Source of the DNA: Corallium rubrum | Lineage: Eukaryota; Cnidaria; Anthozoa; Scleralcyonacea; Coralliidae | Assembly (NCBI GenBank): GCA_964035015.1 | Contig: OZ036003.1 | Coordinates: 1,182,561-1,246,560 of the forward strand | Direction: 5' to 3' | Length of the DNA stretch: 64,000 nucleotides | Shown here: one piece after another, positions 46,284 through 58,795 of the stretch | How positions within the stretch are numbered: the stretch's first letter is position 1 | How the letters are laid out: every line of letters starts with the position of its first letter | The notes under the pieces: model-generated | What the model was told of the DNA's origin: nothing | The model's database searches: none | What the model saw: the letters and a program-made list of their open reading frames with translations, nothing else | Position numbers and translations under genes: made by a program

Positions 46284-47631
46284 CATGAATGTTAAAAGAC
46301 CTGTGATAGAAGAAGATGTTATAAAAGCTATTAAATTTAAGCTAAACAATGAAGAAGGTGCATGGAAGAAACAAAACAACTTAGTCGAAGATGTAGCATC
46401 AAAAGAGAAGATTGCCCCTCAAAATGAAAACATTTAACTTGATTTAAAATTATTTTATATTTATTATTTCCGTTAGAAAAATGTTGCATGTTAAATTTGT
46501 ACTCTAGTAGTTTAACTTTATTACATGTTTTATCAAGTTAATAAACCTTTAAATATATGAAATGAAAATGCTCTTATTTATTACTCTGAAGCCAACTTGC
46601 AAAACAGTGTTTCCCTGCTTGATTACACAATTGGTGCCTGGAAATGTCAAAGGCGAAACCTACAGGCTTGTTTATTCCCCACAAAAATATTTCATTCTCG
46701 CAAAAAATACTGGTTGGAAAATAATAAACGTAAAGAAAACTATGATTCCGGCATTCTGCAAATTATAATTTTCTTAAGTATAGTTTTCTGTAAAACTATA
46801 GTTTGTTAAACGAAAGTTTGTTTTGAAAACTATAGTTTTGTTCCAAAATACTTTCATGGTTTTAAAACTATAGTTAAAAAAAACTATAGTTTAAAGCATT
46901 AACCATAGTTTATGAAACTATAGTTTTGGTGTAAAAACTACAGTTTTTACAACTATAGTTTGTTCCAAAATACTTTAGTTTTGAAAACTATAGTTTTGTT
47001 CCATAAAAACTATAGTTTATCTTTGTAAGGGTGCTCAAAGATTGGAAGATGAGATTGACTCGATAGTGTATTATGGAGTTGTTGAGAAGGGCATGAAGCA
47101 TCCAATGAATCCTGGATTAAGTGAGTAATTTCTGTGATTATTTTTTGTTCATGTTTGATTGCAGGATTGCATTTAGTAAAACCCAAAACATCTAGTATGG
47201 CTGAAGTGTACGTTACTGTGGGTCATGTCCTCTGACTGGCTGGCTGTTTATACTTCTGAGTTATTTTCTCAAACTTGCACTTGGCGTCCTTAACCCTTCT
47301 CTGCTCAAAACGTTTTCTTATTTTAAAAAAATGATTATTTATTTATTATTCCACCATTGTACATACCAAACTTATTCATACGGTGCAAAATTTGCAAACA
47401 TTTTTCTCCAGTAAGCATGGGAATGTGAAGAAGTCTGTGAACATTATTGGCATCTTACTACAGTTCAGTTGAAGAGTTTTCAAATATTACATTTGATATT
47501 CACTTTAGCATGAAAATAGTTTTTTTATCTTTATAGAAGTAAATCACAACCATTATAATAATCATTCCACATCATATATTTAATAGATAAGCTATCATTT
47601 TGTTTGTTAGCTCTCCATGAATTATTAGATA

Positions 47632-47682
<51 letters not shown>

Positions 47683-47733
47683 TGTATATATATACTGTAT
47701 ATATATACTGTATATATATACTGTATATATATA

Positions 47734-47793
<60 letters not shown>

Positions 47794-48398
47794 TATATTA
47801 CCAAAACCAATGATCTGCAGCATGGGTCAAGAAAAATATGTTAAAAAACATTAACGAATCCATCTGCATTCCTTAGCCTTTAAAATTGACACAGTGAGAT
47901 CACTGAAATATTATTGGTCCATTTGCCATTTTTAATTATCCATCTAAAAAGGTTTAGGAATGCAGACAGAGTTGTCAAAGGTTTGGGTGGAAATCATGAC
48001 ATGATTTTTTCGCCTGTTGCACATCATCGATAATGTATGCAATAAATAGGGTATCAATATATAGTAAGTGCTACATACTGTATAGACTTTAAGGGGTATA
48101 TACTGTATTGAAGGAAATTTGTGTTGGTTGTCGTGGTTGGTCAGTTAGTGATCCTGAAAGGAGCAAACTGTGGCAAAATATCTGTTTTTCTTGCTATTAA
48201 TGATTTTGGACAAGCTGTTAGTTATAAACTTGAAATCTTTGTTTCTCTTCTTAGGAGCACGATGATCCTGAAGATTGGTGCAAGCAAAGGAAGGGGGATT
48301 TGCCTTGCATTTGGATTAGCAAAAATGAAGTGCTTCTCTTACTTGGGAAGAAAATAGTTTGTAATGCTATGCCGACAAAGCTGTCAGAACTTCTTTGA
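46284..48398 (+). CDS. Scattered candidate exons of an unknown gene
   Basis: Three plus-strand segments look coding: an ATG-started piece (~46,286; MNVKRPVIEEDVIKAIK), a segment at ~47,032-47,120 (RLEDEIDSIVYYGVV, ending at a GTGAGT donor), and 48,255-48,398 after a ttcttag acceptor (EHDDPEDWCKQRKGDLPC, then LLLLGKKIVCNAMPTKLSELL in parts). I do not recognise the family, and a single gene linking them is conjecture. Introns would include the palindrome array and the TA-CTG repeat. Confidence 0.25.
46775..47025. repeat. Dispersed AACTATAGTT palindromes
   Basis: At least ten copies of the 10-bp palindrome AACTATAGTT (or close variants), spaced irregularly by 10-30 bp with repeated TTTTGTTCCAAAATACTTT spacers. 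Confidence 0.85.
47640..47795. repeat. (TA)n interrupted by ACTG
   Basis: A TA array contains five near-regular TATATATATACTG units (period 17-18) in its centre. Confidence 0.9.
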
Positions 48399-48540
48399 AG
48401 ATATGTATAGAAATTCTTCCTTTCGGAAAATGAACTATTTCGTACCAAACAAGCTCGAAACAAGCTCTTGTTTTCAAGAGTTCTTGATCTGATGCAATAA
48501 TCGTGTATTCACGTGAACACGCATGATTAAAGCGACGTCA

Positions 48541-48610
48541 GAGGGAAACATTGCACTGTTTCCCTCTTCATTGTTGAGGGAGGAGAGGGAAACAGTGCAA
48601 TGTTTCCCTC
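48541..48610. repeat. Perfect 26-bp-arm hairpin
   Basis: GAGGGAAACATTGCACTG... (48,541-48,566) is the exact reverse complement of 48,585-48,610, with an 18-nt loop. Each arm is itself an imperfect palindrome (GAGGGAAAC ... GTTTCCCTC). Confidence 0.85.
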
Positions 48611-48655
48611 GGCAGAAAGAAACATTGAGTTTGTTGAACAACACGTGACCACGAT

Positions 48656-49219
48656 TTGACCAATAAGATTTCATTATTGGCAAACGAAAGTCTTTGGTAT
48701 ATAACAATGGTGATTAATGCACTTCAAAAGGTACACACTAAAATTTGGCGTAAGTTGCGCTCGTCGCCCAACCTTTATTCACCATGGCGAGGTGAATTTA
48801 CTATGGACATCCCAAGAGAAATATTTGCGATTATTGCCGAGCATGTCATCCAAAGAAACAGTTATGGCCACACTTACATAGAAACAGCTGCCTGTATTGA
48901 TATTTCAGTGGAGAATATGAGGAAAGCACGGTTTATTTTCGATTATATTAATGCTGAAACGGACATTATACCCAAGGAGGATATGTTTGTTGCAAAAGAA
49001 ATTACGAATAACAAGTGGGGGCTCACTGGAAAGGTCCGAAGTTGTAATAAATTCCAACAAACCACTACAATTAAAGTATTACAAGAACTCAGAGGTACTA
49101 TCAGTACATTTCCGTTATGGTTATTGGAATTTTTTTTGAATACCACAACATTAAACCCCGTACAACTGATGGGAATTTGTCATTTAATGTCTGTTGTACA
49201 TGCCCCTTTTCTTTTATGA
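48656..49219 (+). CDS. Hypothetical ORF, 187 aa
   Basis: An open frame with possible starts at 48,656 or internal Mets (e.g. MDIPREIFAIIAEHVIQR). It has no motif I recognise. The region VENMRKARFIFDYINAETD, then KWGLTGKVRSCNKF, looks protein-like, but the last ~50 residues may be non-coding read-through past a splice donor after QELRG. It lies just downstream of the 26-bp hairpin. Confidence 0.3.
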   Translation: MTNKISLLANESLWYITMVINALQKVHTKIWRKLRSSPNLYSPWRGEFTMDIPREIFAIIAEHVIQRNSYGHTYIETAACIDISVENMRKARFIFDYINAETDIIPKEDMFVAKEITNNKWGLTGKVRSCNKFQQTTTIKVLQELRGTISTFPLWLLEFFLNTTTLNPVQLMGICHLMSVVHAPFLL

Positions 49220-49514
49220 ATTTTCCATGTAGACTTCACTTCAGTGGAACTGAAAGAGTGAATCAGAACTGACAATCAACTTTATATTTGCTGCTAAAAT
49301 AGAATATTTCAATATTATGAGATATCTCGAGATTAACATTTTCCAGTTGATGTGCAAGTTTCTTGGAGATTCCCAATCCAAAGTTGAAGTTTCAGGTGAA
49401 TTTCTTAGCAGTAACCATTGCCAGGAACTAATGTAAATATATTGTTACAATTGGGGGATGCAATGATTCAAAACTGCAAATGCAATCACAAGCCGGGGCT
49501 GACAGTGCTATATA

Positions 49515-49690
49515 TAGTGGGTGGTAGTGCTATAGCACTATCACCAAAATCTTGTACCCAAAGCCTTCACCATGTTTTGATTGGCTAGCTGGAGGAAGCA
49601 TCTTTTCAAGTGGCAACTGGGTTTTTTCAGCGATGGATTATCCCACAGCCTTCATTTGTGCACGGTGAAGGCTCTGGGTACGAGATTGTG
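49515..49690. mobile_element. MITE with GTACCCA/TGGGTAC ends
   Basis: Left arm CAAAATCTTGTACCCAAAGC (on to CTTCACCATG) pairs with CACGGTGAAGGCTCTGGGTA and CGAGATTGTG. A small palindrome (TAGTGCTATAGCACTA) lies just outside on the left. Confidence 0.7.
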
Positions 49691-50212
49691 TCAGCGATTA
49701 TGTGCAAAGCTTTCATCCTCAACTTCTTTTCTACCCAGCAGTCATTTGACCTCATTAGAACTGAACCAATTCTTCACTGACATCTGCTGCTGAAGAACAA
49801 TTGCGTGTTTATTTGCAATTGTTCAAGAAATTTTAAGCAGAAATTTCTCAAACCAACTTAATGTTTATTACTTGATATAGACAAAATCCTGTTAACCTAC
49901 CTCCTGTTAAACCAATGGACTGATTATTTGGACATGTGTGCATGTGCTTAATTAGCTTTACAAACTTAATTATAGCATTCTCCATTGAATTATGGATGCA
50001 TACATAAAATTGGCTTGAAGAATAAAGGATGAAATTTTTTTTTAAAAAGCTCTTTAATTCCAACTTTTGTGTTAAATACTGCACATTTCAACATGCATTA
50101 AAAAATAAATAAATTAACTCTCTCAATGGCATTTTTTCAATTGAAATGAAACTTCTGAACACTTGCCATTGTTTATTTTATCCCATTATCTGTTACAAAG
50201 GTATTTATTCTA

Positions 50213-53200
50213 TCAGTCCTTTTGAGTAGTTGCAGTACCAGTTTGTAACAATTTTCTTAAACCACTTGTGACTTTTTGCTCAGTGACACTCTGCTGCATT
50301 ATTGTGCTGTTGCACATGCAACACTTCTCCTGTTCTCTTAATTTTTCTGTTTCCACAGTAATAGTAATCTGCTGGTGTACGCGTAACCCATATTGGGACA
50401 TAGGTTTTTTTTAGTTTCTGTTCACCTTCCACTCGATTAGAAATACTAAATGGATCAAGCTCCCTCAGCCAAACCAGGCAAATAAACTCATCGCGAAACA
50501 CAATCCACCATCTTTGGTCTTTCTTTACATTGTAGGTATTCTCGATATATCTTGCCAAATTCATGTGCTTGGACTCACGCCCTTGCATCGAGTTAAGTCT
50601 TAGCCTGTTCCTTCAAACAACTGTTTAGTGTGGTGTGGGATTGCATAGCCGATTGTCCAAATTGTAGGATTCACTCCTTTTCCGAGGAACAAGCAACAGG
50701 CATTGAAATATTGTTTGCATCTAGTGTTCAATTGTTCAACTAATTATGTGTTGAGGGAAACTCTTGTGTAAATTGCTACAGAATCCCGCAGTTGATGTGC
50801 AACGAATGCTAAAGCATGAATTGTAACTTCAAGGTTTTTAACTTCAAGGAAAGCATAATTCCATGCAAACTTCTTTGACTCTAATCCAGTGAATCGGTAA
50901 CAATAGCTAAGACCACTCTTCCTCTTCTCTGCAAACCATCTAGAAAACATTTTGAAAAGTCGTCCACATTTTATGGTGTTACTGACACAAGCCATGAACT
51001 TAGCAAGTGTGGATGAACTTGTCAGATTTGAAAGTGAATGTGCGGACTTAAGCAGGCCTTCGCCAGTATACTGCATAGCTATAGCTAAAGCAATCATGAA
51101 CCAGTACTGCCATTCGTTGTTTGTACAGTGAAGTGGTTCCGCTTCGAAATAATTGACATATTTTCCAAGGGCAGGACTAGATTCTCTTGTCTTGACTTGT
51201 TCTTTGCAATGAATGCAGTAACTTTACCTCTTTGCTTACCATGTGGATCCTGAAGGGTTTTCTTGAAGTTATCAACTTTTTGTGCCATTTTAAGCCTATT
51301 CTTATAGTCCCATGGTTGCCAAGTTGCCTCAGAGTTCCCAATGGAACCACCCATTGTATCCTTGGTATAATTACTGACATTGGCAAAAGATGAAAAGTAG
51401 GTTGCTGCATTGTTCAGTTCTCTAGACATTAATGCAACCCACTTCATGTCTGCAGGAATCAGCTCAAATTTGAAGAATACTTTGTGTCCTCAGTTGTTAA
51501 GGGCTTTTCTTCCATCTCTTCCATTTCTTTAGCCAGCTGTTTGGTGTAGCTCATCATCAGGGGATGATCGTCGGCACAGTTAGCCCCTAATAGTAGGTGG
51601 TTGTTGTTACAGCTTTGCACCCCTTGCAGTAGATTGAGAAAACTGACCAAATATGCTTAAAAATCATAATTTGATACATTTTATTTCATTGCAACATTTG
51701 CATGAACGTAAACAATATACAATAAATTATCACCAGGAAGGCCCACCAAGGCAGCTAGGTAACAATCTCTGTTTGGAGCCCCACTATTCAGGGCCTCTAC
51801 AAAATTGAAAATGGATATACTGTAGTACGTGGCTATAGGCCCCAACAGTCTGAATCAATCCTACCATTTTCCCCCAGGCCTCGCATTGTATATCGGTGGG
51901 TCTGGCTCGGGCCGACTTAATACTCACAATACCCTAGGCCATGTCACGACAAAATGACAGCGAGACATGCATTAAGTATGTGCCACTTGGCCTCTACGAG
52001 AAAATGTTTGCCTTCATTTTTTTTGCACAGAGCTTACGCTATTATTGCCTGCTCTGTATGAAAAGTGAAAATACTTCCTCATATAGGCCTTGCACTTTGA
52101 TAAAAAGTTTTATTTTTATAAATTTTTCAATTGATTTACAACAAAAAATATAAATACTTACCAGTTGCATTGTCTTCCTTACCAAACGGTGCTCCATCTG
52201 CTCCAACCGCTACATAAAACATTTGCATTATTGAGCCAATGAAGCCACAGATTTTCTTCATTAACCATTAGGTAGAGATCAGCCAACCTCAGCAGAAAAG
52301 ACTTTACAGAAAGCTGAGTGGCAAGATTTTCGAACTCTAATACTTCCCCAATATTTAGGCCAGATTTTGGGGATTTCACATCCTGGAATTATTTCTGCTT
52401 TTTTATTCTTCCTCTTATTGCCAGTGTGAAAAACCACATCAGAGCTGTTGCGTATGCTGGTATACTTCCGTTTTCCCATTAGTTCCCTTTCATACAGTAC
52501 ATGCATACTTCTTATCTGGTTGGCTTGGCTGGTTGTATACTCTTTGCATTTGCCCTTGATGATGCTACGTAAAACCCTTTCCATACACAATTTTGAATGG
52601 GATATGTATGTTGTCAATTCAGGTTTTGTAGCTGTTCCTAGTAAGGTCGTCCATAGCCCATCATTCACAGATTTAATACTCTCACCAGAATTTGTATTTG
52701 TCACACAATGAATAGTTTTCATTGCCTCAACTGTCTTATGTTTCCTTCTACTTTGTTATGACCTGGAAAGGTTTAACTTCTCACTTGATGACAGCAAAAT
52801 TCTGCTTGGCTTTCTAGGTGTTTTCACATTTTTAGGGTAATCGGTGCTACAGCTCACTGGAATATGACAATATGTTCTTTCAGTTCGTCAATCTAATAAC
52901 ATATAATGCATGTACAAATAATTAAAAATGTGTTAAATACCAGATCTTGCTACTGAAACCTTATCAGATGAAGTTGCAGGCCAATACAACATACTACATA
53001 GTATGTCCAATAATGTCAAATGTGTGCAAAATTATTACAAAACACAAACATTCATAATAAGCCATAAACATGCAAAGTTGTCACAACACAACACAACACA
53101 ACACAACACAACACAACACAACACAACACAACACACAGCACAGCACAGCACAGCACAGCACAGCACAGCACAGCACAGCACAGCACAGCACAGCACAGCA

Positions 53201-54106
53201 CAGCACAGCACAGCACAGCACAGCACAGCACAGCACAGCACAGCACAGCACAGCACAGCACAGCACAGCACAGCACAGCACAGCACAGCACAGCACAGCA
53301 CAGTACAGCACAGCACAGCACAGCACAGCACAACACAACACAACACAACACAACACAACACAAACATATGCAGTTAACACAAACAAAACAAAATGAAAGC
53401 TGAGCTTATTTAATTTCTGTTGCTGAACTATAATAAGCTATCCCACGACAAGCTCAAAAGACTTGCCATGTAGTTTCTAATGTCAGAACTATAAACTAGC
53501 TACAGGTTAATTATAACTCGCATTCAAGACAATTTATAAACTGAATGGAAAATAATTCTACCTTTCACTTCCTCTTCGATATAAGTGCTTGAGTAGAATG
53601 CAATTTCCTGGTCACTTCTTTAAAGCTCAGCCTCTTGTTTCCCCATCTCAAGTTTTATTTCATTGATTTTCTGGGCATTTTCTGTCTTTTTCAGCAACTC
53701 ATTTTGTATGGCTTGTTTTTTCATTCGCTGGTATGCCCCAGATTAAACCTTCGCTTCTTGGCACTTGGGATCCTTGCAGGTGTGCTGAAAGAGCAGCGAT
53801 TTAAAAATTCAGTCAAGCTCGACTGGCCATGAATAAATACATTTTTGATGAGAGAAGACATTGAACAACAATCGTATGATTTTGTATTTCAACATGATAA
53901 CCTCAAAGTTAGATAAAATTTATATTGAAATACTTACTTTGAAATGTCCTGAGAAGAACCAGAAAGGCCATTTTCGACCTTCAGACAGTTCTTAATAAAA
54001 ATCCTGGCAAGTTCCATATCAAACTGTAGCTTATAAATCCACGATTTCCAGTGTTGCCGCCATTTTGTGTTTACTTTTACCCATTTGTCATAAGGGCCTG
54101 TTAAAA
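50213..54106 (-). pseudogene. Degraded member of an unnamed repeated gene family (ADGAPFG-type)
   Basis: Consecutive minus-strand pieces: GPYDKWVKVNTKWRQHWKSW (54,106-53,937, GT donor), a coiled-coil segment with two TAA stops and a frameshift (~53,786-53,566), KPELTTYISHSKLC ... YERELMGKRKY (52,722-52,390), LLRLADLYLMVNEENLWLHW, VAVGADGAPFGKEDNATG (~52,165), LLLGANCADDHPLMMSYTKQ, MKWVALMSRELNNAATYFS, EPLHCTNNEWQYWF-like (~51,110), and a tail QRWWIVFRDEFICLVWLRE (50,588-50,280). Repeated cnidarian predicted proteins share this order of motifs. ADGAPFG may hold a catalytic Asp, but the function is unknown. At least four frameshifts and two stops mark it as dead. A CACAR pentamer array sits in one intron. 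Confidence 0.55.
53084..53364. repeat. (CACAA)/(CACAG) pentamer array
   Basis: About 56 units. Both edges are CACAA and the core is CACAG, with a single CAGTA variant at ~53,302. Open frames on both strands are artefacts of a stop-free 5-bp unit. Confidence 0.97.
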
Positions 54107-54149
54107 AATAGGCATGTCCAGACATGCATGTATCTACCGCGTTCAATCA

Positions 54150-55680
54150 TGCCTATAGCTACTATGGTAAAAACAATGCTGTAATTACTGTATGTACTTG
54201 TAGTGACCTTGTATTCAGAGCTGAACAAGATTTTTGTCAAGATTGTCAATGCTAGCCATGCTGTGTTTTTAAGAAAGGAACTCAGAGTAAAGCCATCAAA
54301 GCACAGGAGGCTGAGCACTAACAGCTCTACTCATATCTGGCACAGAAGCATGAGTCCCAAGCCCATGCAGATATGTGCATGGTCACCCATTCAAATACTA
54401 TAACTCAATCAAATTGGGCTTTACTTCGGTCCTCATGCTGAGAGGCAGTGTGATCATAGCTTGACTATTAAAGCTATGGTACTATTTAAAACCTATGGTA
54501 ATAAAGGATGGTTGTTGTAAAGTTTAGTAGGCCAATCAAATTTTAATACAGTACATCAATAACAGCTCACAAAAATTGACTAATAAAGTATTTAAATAAC
54601 TTTGTTACAACAATTTGCCAAATAATTATAATGCAATCCAGTTGGTATCTGAAGTATGACTGCCGTATTTAAAGTTTAGAAATATTGAAGTTGTGAATGA
54701 ATTAGATCTCCAGCAATTGTCATCAAAATTATGAAAGCAACTATACATTAATTGTTCTTCAAGATCGAGTAGACAATATACTGTATATGCATGCATGCAG
54801 TAAAAGGTAGAATAAATGTTTGGCATTCATGACATACATTTTTGCATGACATTGACAACTGCAGCATACAATTTAATTACCCATTATTATCATTATAAAT
54901 ATAAAGGCTTGCCGTTTCGCACTCTCTACATAGCCTGTCACTGACATTTGAATATTGTACAATATGTTATTTAATAGCATAATAATTTCGCTCGTGGACT
55001 ACCGCAGGTTTTGCACATTCTTGCTTGATCATGAAGCTAGTTTTGTTTTCTTAGAAGAAAATTTCATTTCTGTTCAGCAATGCACAGCCTTGTCAGTTTA
55101 CAAAGCTCGATCAGACTGCTGAATACATGTATTAAATTGTGTAAACATGTTGGCCATATAAATGGCCTCGTCTGAATAGGAGATTGTCCAAAGACTATTA
55201 GAGGCTTTCAAAAACGTATCATCATTCCAACAAGGTCTATAATACATCACGTTTAAAAATCGACTACGATTCAGACTTAAAATACTTACCAAGCTTGTAA
55301 AAAGTTCTATTCTTGAAATAAATATTCTCGCACCTTGAACTGATTTCGCTCCATGCTGTCATAGCATTAACTTACATGAAGTACTTGGTGTACAATTTTG
55401 GCTTCGGCGGTTTGTCGTCAGTCAATCGTTTAATTCTATGTTTTGATTGGCTCCGAAGGCATTCTTTTGTTAACTTAAACTTACACGCACGATAGCAATG
55501 TATCTACTAGCGCACGCGCAGTAGATACAAAAACGGGCAATTTCAGGTCCATTGAATAATTTCTACCCATAAGCTTTTGCGTACGTAATTGAAAAAAATC
55601 TTTCAAAAAATTATCAACCGGAAATGACACATTTTAGGGGGTAGTTAGCCCCGGCGTGTTAAGTGGCCCACGAATTGAAA
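54150..55680. other. No gene recognised
   Basis: AT-rich sequence with scattered short ORFs lacking motifs. It includes the likely upstream region of the 50-54 kb family member. Confidence 0.4.
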
Positions 55681-55683
55681 CTA

Positions 55684-55860
55684 TTTAGTTGCCTGAAGAT
55701 CGCCCCACGTGAAACTGACAGTTGCGACGCTCAACATTTTGAGGTAAGCCCACTTAAACTATACTATATTCGCTCTACCTTATGGTATTGAGCACTTTCC
55801 GACATTCCGTGAACAAAATCACATGTGCTCGTTTTGTATATTTGCACCTGACAATTTCGA
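55684..55860 (+). repeat. Penelope-type terminal repeat with hammerhead-like motif
   Basis: CTGAAGA ... GTGAAAC ... CAGTTGC (55,694-55,728) follows the hammerhead core order (CUGANGA, GAAA, then a U-H triplet), but stem II is only two or three pairs. It is followed by TTTTGAGGTAAGCCCACTTAA and ATTGAGCACTTTCC. Diverged copies occur at 62,400-62,540 and, inverted, at 63,350-63,500. Confidence 0.5.
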
Positions 55861-56875
55861 TTCGGTTATTCTTTAAAAAGCATCCCAATACCATCAAAGA
55901 AATATTTATGAAACCTCGCTCGACAAACATCAATCGGCAAATGCATTTCCTTTCTCTCATCAGACAACACAACCCACCTAGCATTTTAAAACAGCTACCA
56001 ACATCAATTGGCAAACGCATTTCCCTTCTCTCATCGGACAACACAGCATTTAAGGAATCCGAACCAATTTACCCAAATGCATTAAGACACAGTAATTTCA
56101 ATCAGGAATTAAATTATACACAGCAAAACCCACAACCACGCAAAAACCGACATCGCAATATCATTTGGTTCAATCCACCATACAACAAAAACGTAAGATC
56201 AAACATAGGACGCAGCTTTCTTAACCTAATCGACAAACATTTCCCACCAGAAAACAAACTCCATAAAATTTTCAACAGTAATACAGTGAAAGTCAGGTAC
56301 AGTTGCATGAACAACGCCACAATCATGAAACACAACGCACACATACTTAAAAAACACAGCCAGTTGTAACTGCAGGGATAAAACAGTGCCTGACAAATAG
56401 CATAGTATACAAAGCAACTGTTTCCACAAGCGACATAAATAACACCAAACACTACATTGGCATGACAGCAAACAATTTCAAAGAGCGATACAGAAATCAC
56501 ACTAAATCTTTCCAAAACGAAGAAATACTCAAACGAAACCGAACTTTCGAAACACGTCTGGGGTTTAAAAGAAAAGAAACAAAATTTCAACATAACATGG
56601 TCTATTTTAAAACGCGCGGCTCCCTCAGGAGGATCAGGCAGATGCAATTAATGTTTCGAAGAGAAACTTTGTATCATGAAAGCAGACAAACATTTTTACT
56701 CAACAAAAGATCAGAAATCATTTCAACATGCAGGCATAAAAATAAATTTAATATCAACAATCTAAACAACAATCAAAACAAGGAAAGGAATTTGAGGAAC
56801 CCACCGCCCACACACCCACCTTTCGGCCAAAACCATTTGAGGGATGCATTCACTCTTTCACCACCCACCTCTTGA
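55860..56875 (+). pseudogene. Penelope-like retroelement C-terminal fragment with GIY-YIG endonuclease
   Basis: The first frame (to 56,369) has the phrase NIIWFNPPYNKNVRSNIG followed by FLNLIDKHFPP and KVRYSCMNN, characteristic of the region between reverse transcriptase and endonuclease in Penelope-like elements. After a frameshift near 56,365, another frame carries the GIY-YIG core: SIVYKATV (the G-I-Y strand, with Gly replaced), KHYIGMT (the YIG motif) and FKERYRNHTKSF with the conserved Arg. Another shift occurs near 56,570 (TFETRLGFKRKETKF). The reverse transcriptase is absent upstream, so this is a 5'-truncated dead copy. Confidence 0.75.
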
Positions 56876-56913
56876 CCAAAACCATTTAAGTGGCCCACAA
56901 ATCGAAATTATCT

Positions 56914-56914
<1 letters not shown>

Positions 56915-56944
<30 letters not shown>

Positions 56945-57005
56945 CATCATATATATATATCTTATATACCGTGACCGTGTCATATAACACGGTCACGGTC
57001 ACGGT
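56915..57005. repeat. (TA)n and CGGTCA direct repeats
   Basis: A TA microsatellite is followed by ACCGTGACCGTGTCATATAA and CACGGTCACGGTCACGGTC, an inverted repeat with GTGACC/GGTCAC units. Confidence 0.8.
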
Positions 57006-57189
57006 CGGATGTGGCTTTTGTTGAGAGCAAAATTATTTCGCTATACTTTGCTTCGTCTTACGTTTTCAAATCTTAATGTAAGATTATAGTGTCTCTTGAG
57101 GTTCTAAGGGACTAAAAGTAGTTTATATAAAGCTGAATTCGTCATCTGAGTCAAGTAAACATTTAAAAGCCGTCAGCTCAATAGGCTTT

Positions 57190-57930
57190 ATGATGGCCAC
57201 TCGGTCCACTCAGTCGAAGAGTCTAGTGGCAGAGACAGCAGCTTCGGTTGTAAACCAAATGGATGTTTATGTTAAATCTGAATTATTCAGTAATATTATC
57301 AAGGAGGCTGTGAATTCCACAATCTTGGCTGTTTTGAAACCAGCAGTGGAAGAAGCAGTCAAACCTCTTCGTGATAAGATCGACATATTGGAAGGTGAGG
57401 TAAAACGTTTACACAGCCTACTTTCTGAGGTGAGTGAAAAGTCTAACGCAAATGAGCAATATTCAAGAAGGAATAACATACATATTTTTGGTCTTCCCGA
57501 GCCATTTGAGAAAGATGTTATGGCAAAAGAAGATTGCTATGAAACTGTCCTGAACTTTTGCAGCTCTGAGCTTAATATTGATATTAGTCGTGATGAAATA
57601 GACCGGGCCCATAGGGTCGGTTGACCTAAAGCGACACAAGAAAATGGTATGCACCCTCCTCGTTGTATGATTGTGAAGCTAGGAGGCCATGGCAGTAAAA
57701 TAAAGATAATGAAATCCAAAAAGAACTTAAAGGGAAAATCGATGTTTATTAACGAAGATTTGACCAAGAAGAATCATGTCTTACTAATGTGTGCAAAAGC
57801 TAATTGCCCAGGAATTTCAGTCTATACTGTTGAGGGTACCATCATGGCTAGACGCCCAAATCAAAAGACGGCTTACCTTATTTCTTCTAAAGATGACCTT
57901 ATAAGTAACAGTTTATTTGTGTCCTCTTAA
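57190..57930 (+). pseudogene. LINE ORF1 protein (coiled coil plus RRM-like), one stop
   Basis: A 246-codon frame has a single TGA at 57,622-57,624. Residues ~30-80 form a coiled coil (PLRDKIDILEGEVKRLHSLL), then EQYSRRNNIHIFGLPEP and IDRAHRVG match the nucleic-acid-binding region of LINE ORF1p proteins. RCMIVKLGG and a C-terminal domain follow in the same frame. The stop replaces the usual Arg of HRVGRP (CGA to TGA). ORF2 does not follow, so the copy is 3'-truncated or rearranged. Confidence 0.75.
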
Positions 57931-58795
57931 AGTATTTATGAAAGGAAATTTTCGGTTCCTTTTTTATTTGAGTTTCTGATAGAGTTTTTTTGCGCTGAAC
58001 ATCGTGGGCAAATTTGTTTTTGACGTAGTGTCCTAGAAAGTAGGTTTTTTTCACTCTAAAAGTGGCAATTTTTGACAAGTAGATGTCCGGCTGAGGCGCG
58101 CGGTCAAATTATGTGTGTGACATCACTGGTTAGAGTCGCATCAAACTTGCTTGTGCTAAAGATGGCAACATCAAGCAAGCGAGACGGAGGTTGTAGCGAT
58201 AAAAGTAAAAAACAGTTGGGGAAATATTGTGTGGCTGGTGGACCAGGGAATGCAAGTTGTAAGAATAACTCACTTGTGGAAGGAATATCGATGCATGGCT
58301 TCCCTAAGACCGAAGGAACGTTACGAAATTCGTGGATAAAGTTTGTCCAAAAACACCGACCTAACTGGCAGCCATCGTCATACTCGCCACTTTGTTCAGC
58401 TCATTTTGAGCCTCGTTTTTTCCTCCAACAACGAGATATCACCGTCAAACAGTTAGAGCCAGACAAACCATTCGAAACAAAGAGATGGTTGGACAGAAAA
58501 AGTGCTTTTCCGACGATAGATACAGTGCGGCCGGAGGTACGTTGAAACTAGGTTTCTGTCGAAACTCGTTGACAAATTAACCTGATGTTAATCTTTATTT
58601 GCATGGAAGGCAAATATTCCTTAACCTATCTTATCATGCACATTTTGTTTCAACATATTAAAGTATGATACTATGCGTTTTCTTTCAGATTTTGCGGGAG
58701 ACTAATTTGCATTCCACGCAAACAGCGGGACCAATGGCAAATATGGATACCACTGTTGACAATTAAGAAAGCTTTGCCGAAGATAAAAGTCAAGA

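Noticed and set aside
53003..53396. AQHST and VLCCA repeat proteins
   Set aside because: Produced by the CACAR pentamer array in every frame.
56114..56647. Cys-rich minus-strand ORF of 177 codons
   Set aside because: It is the antisense shadow of the Penelope-like GIY-YIG region, which has clear homologous motifs on the plus strand.
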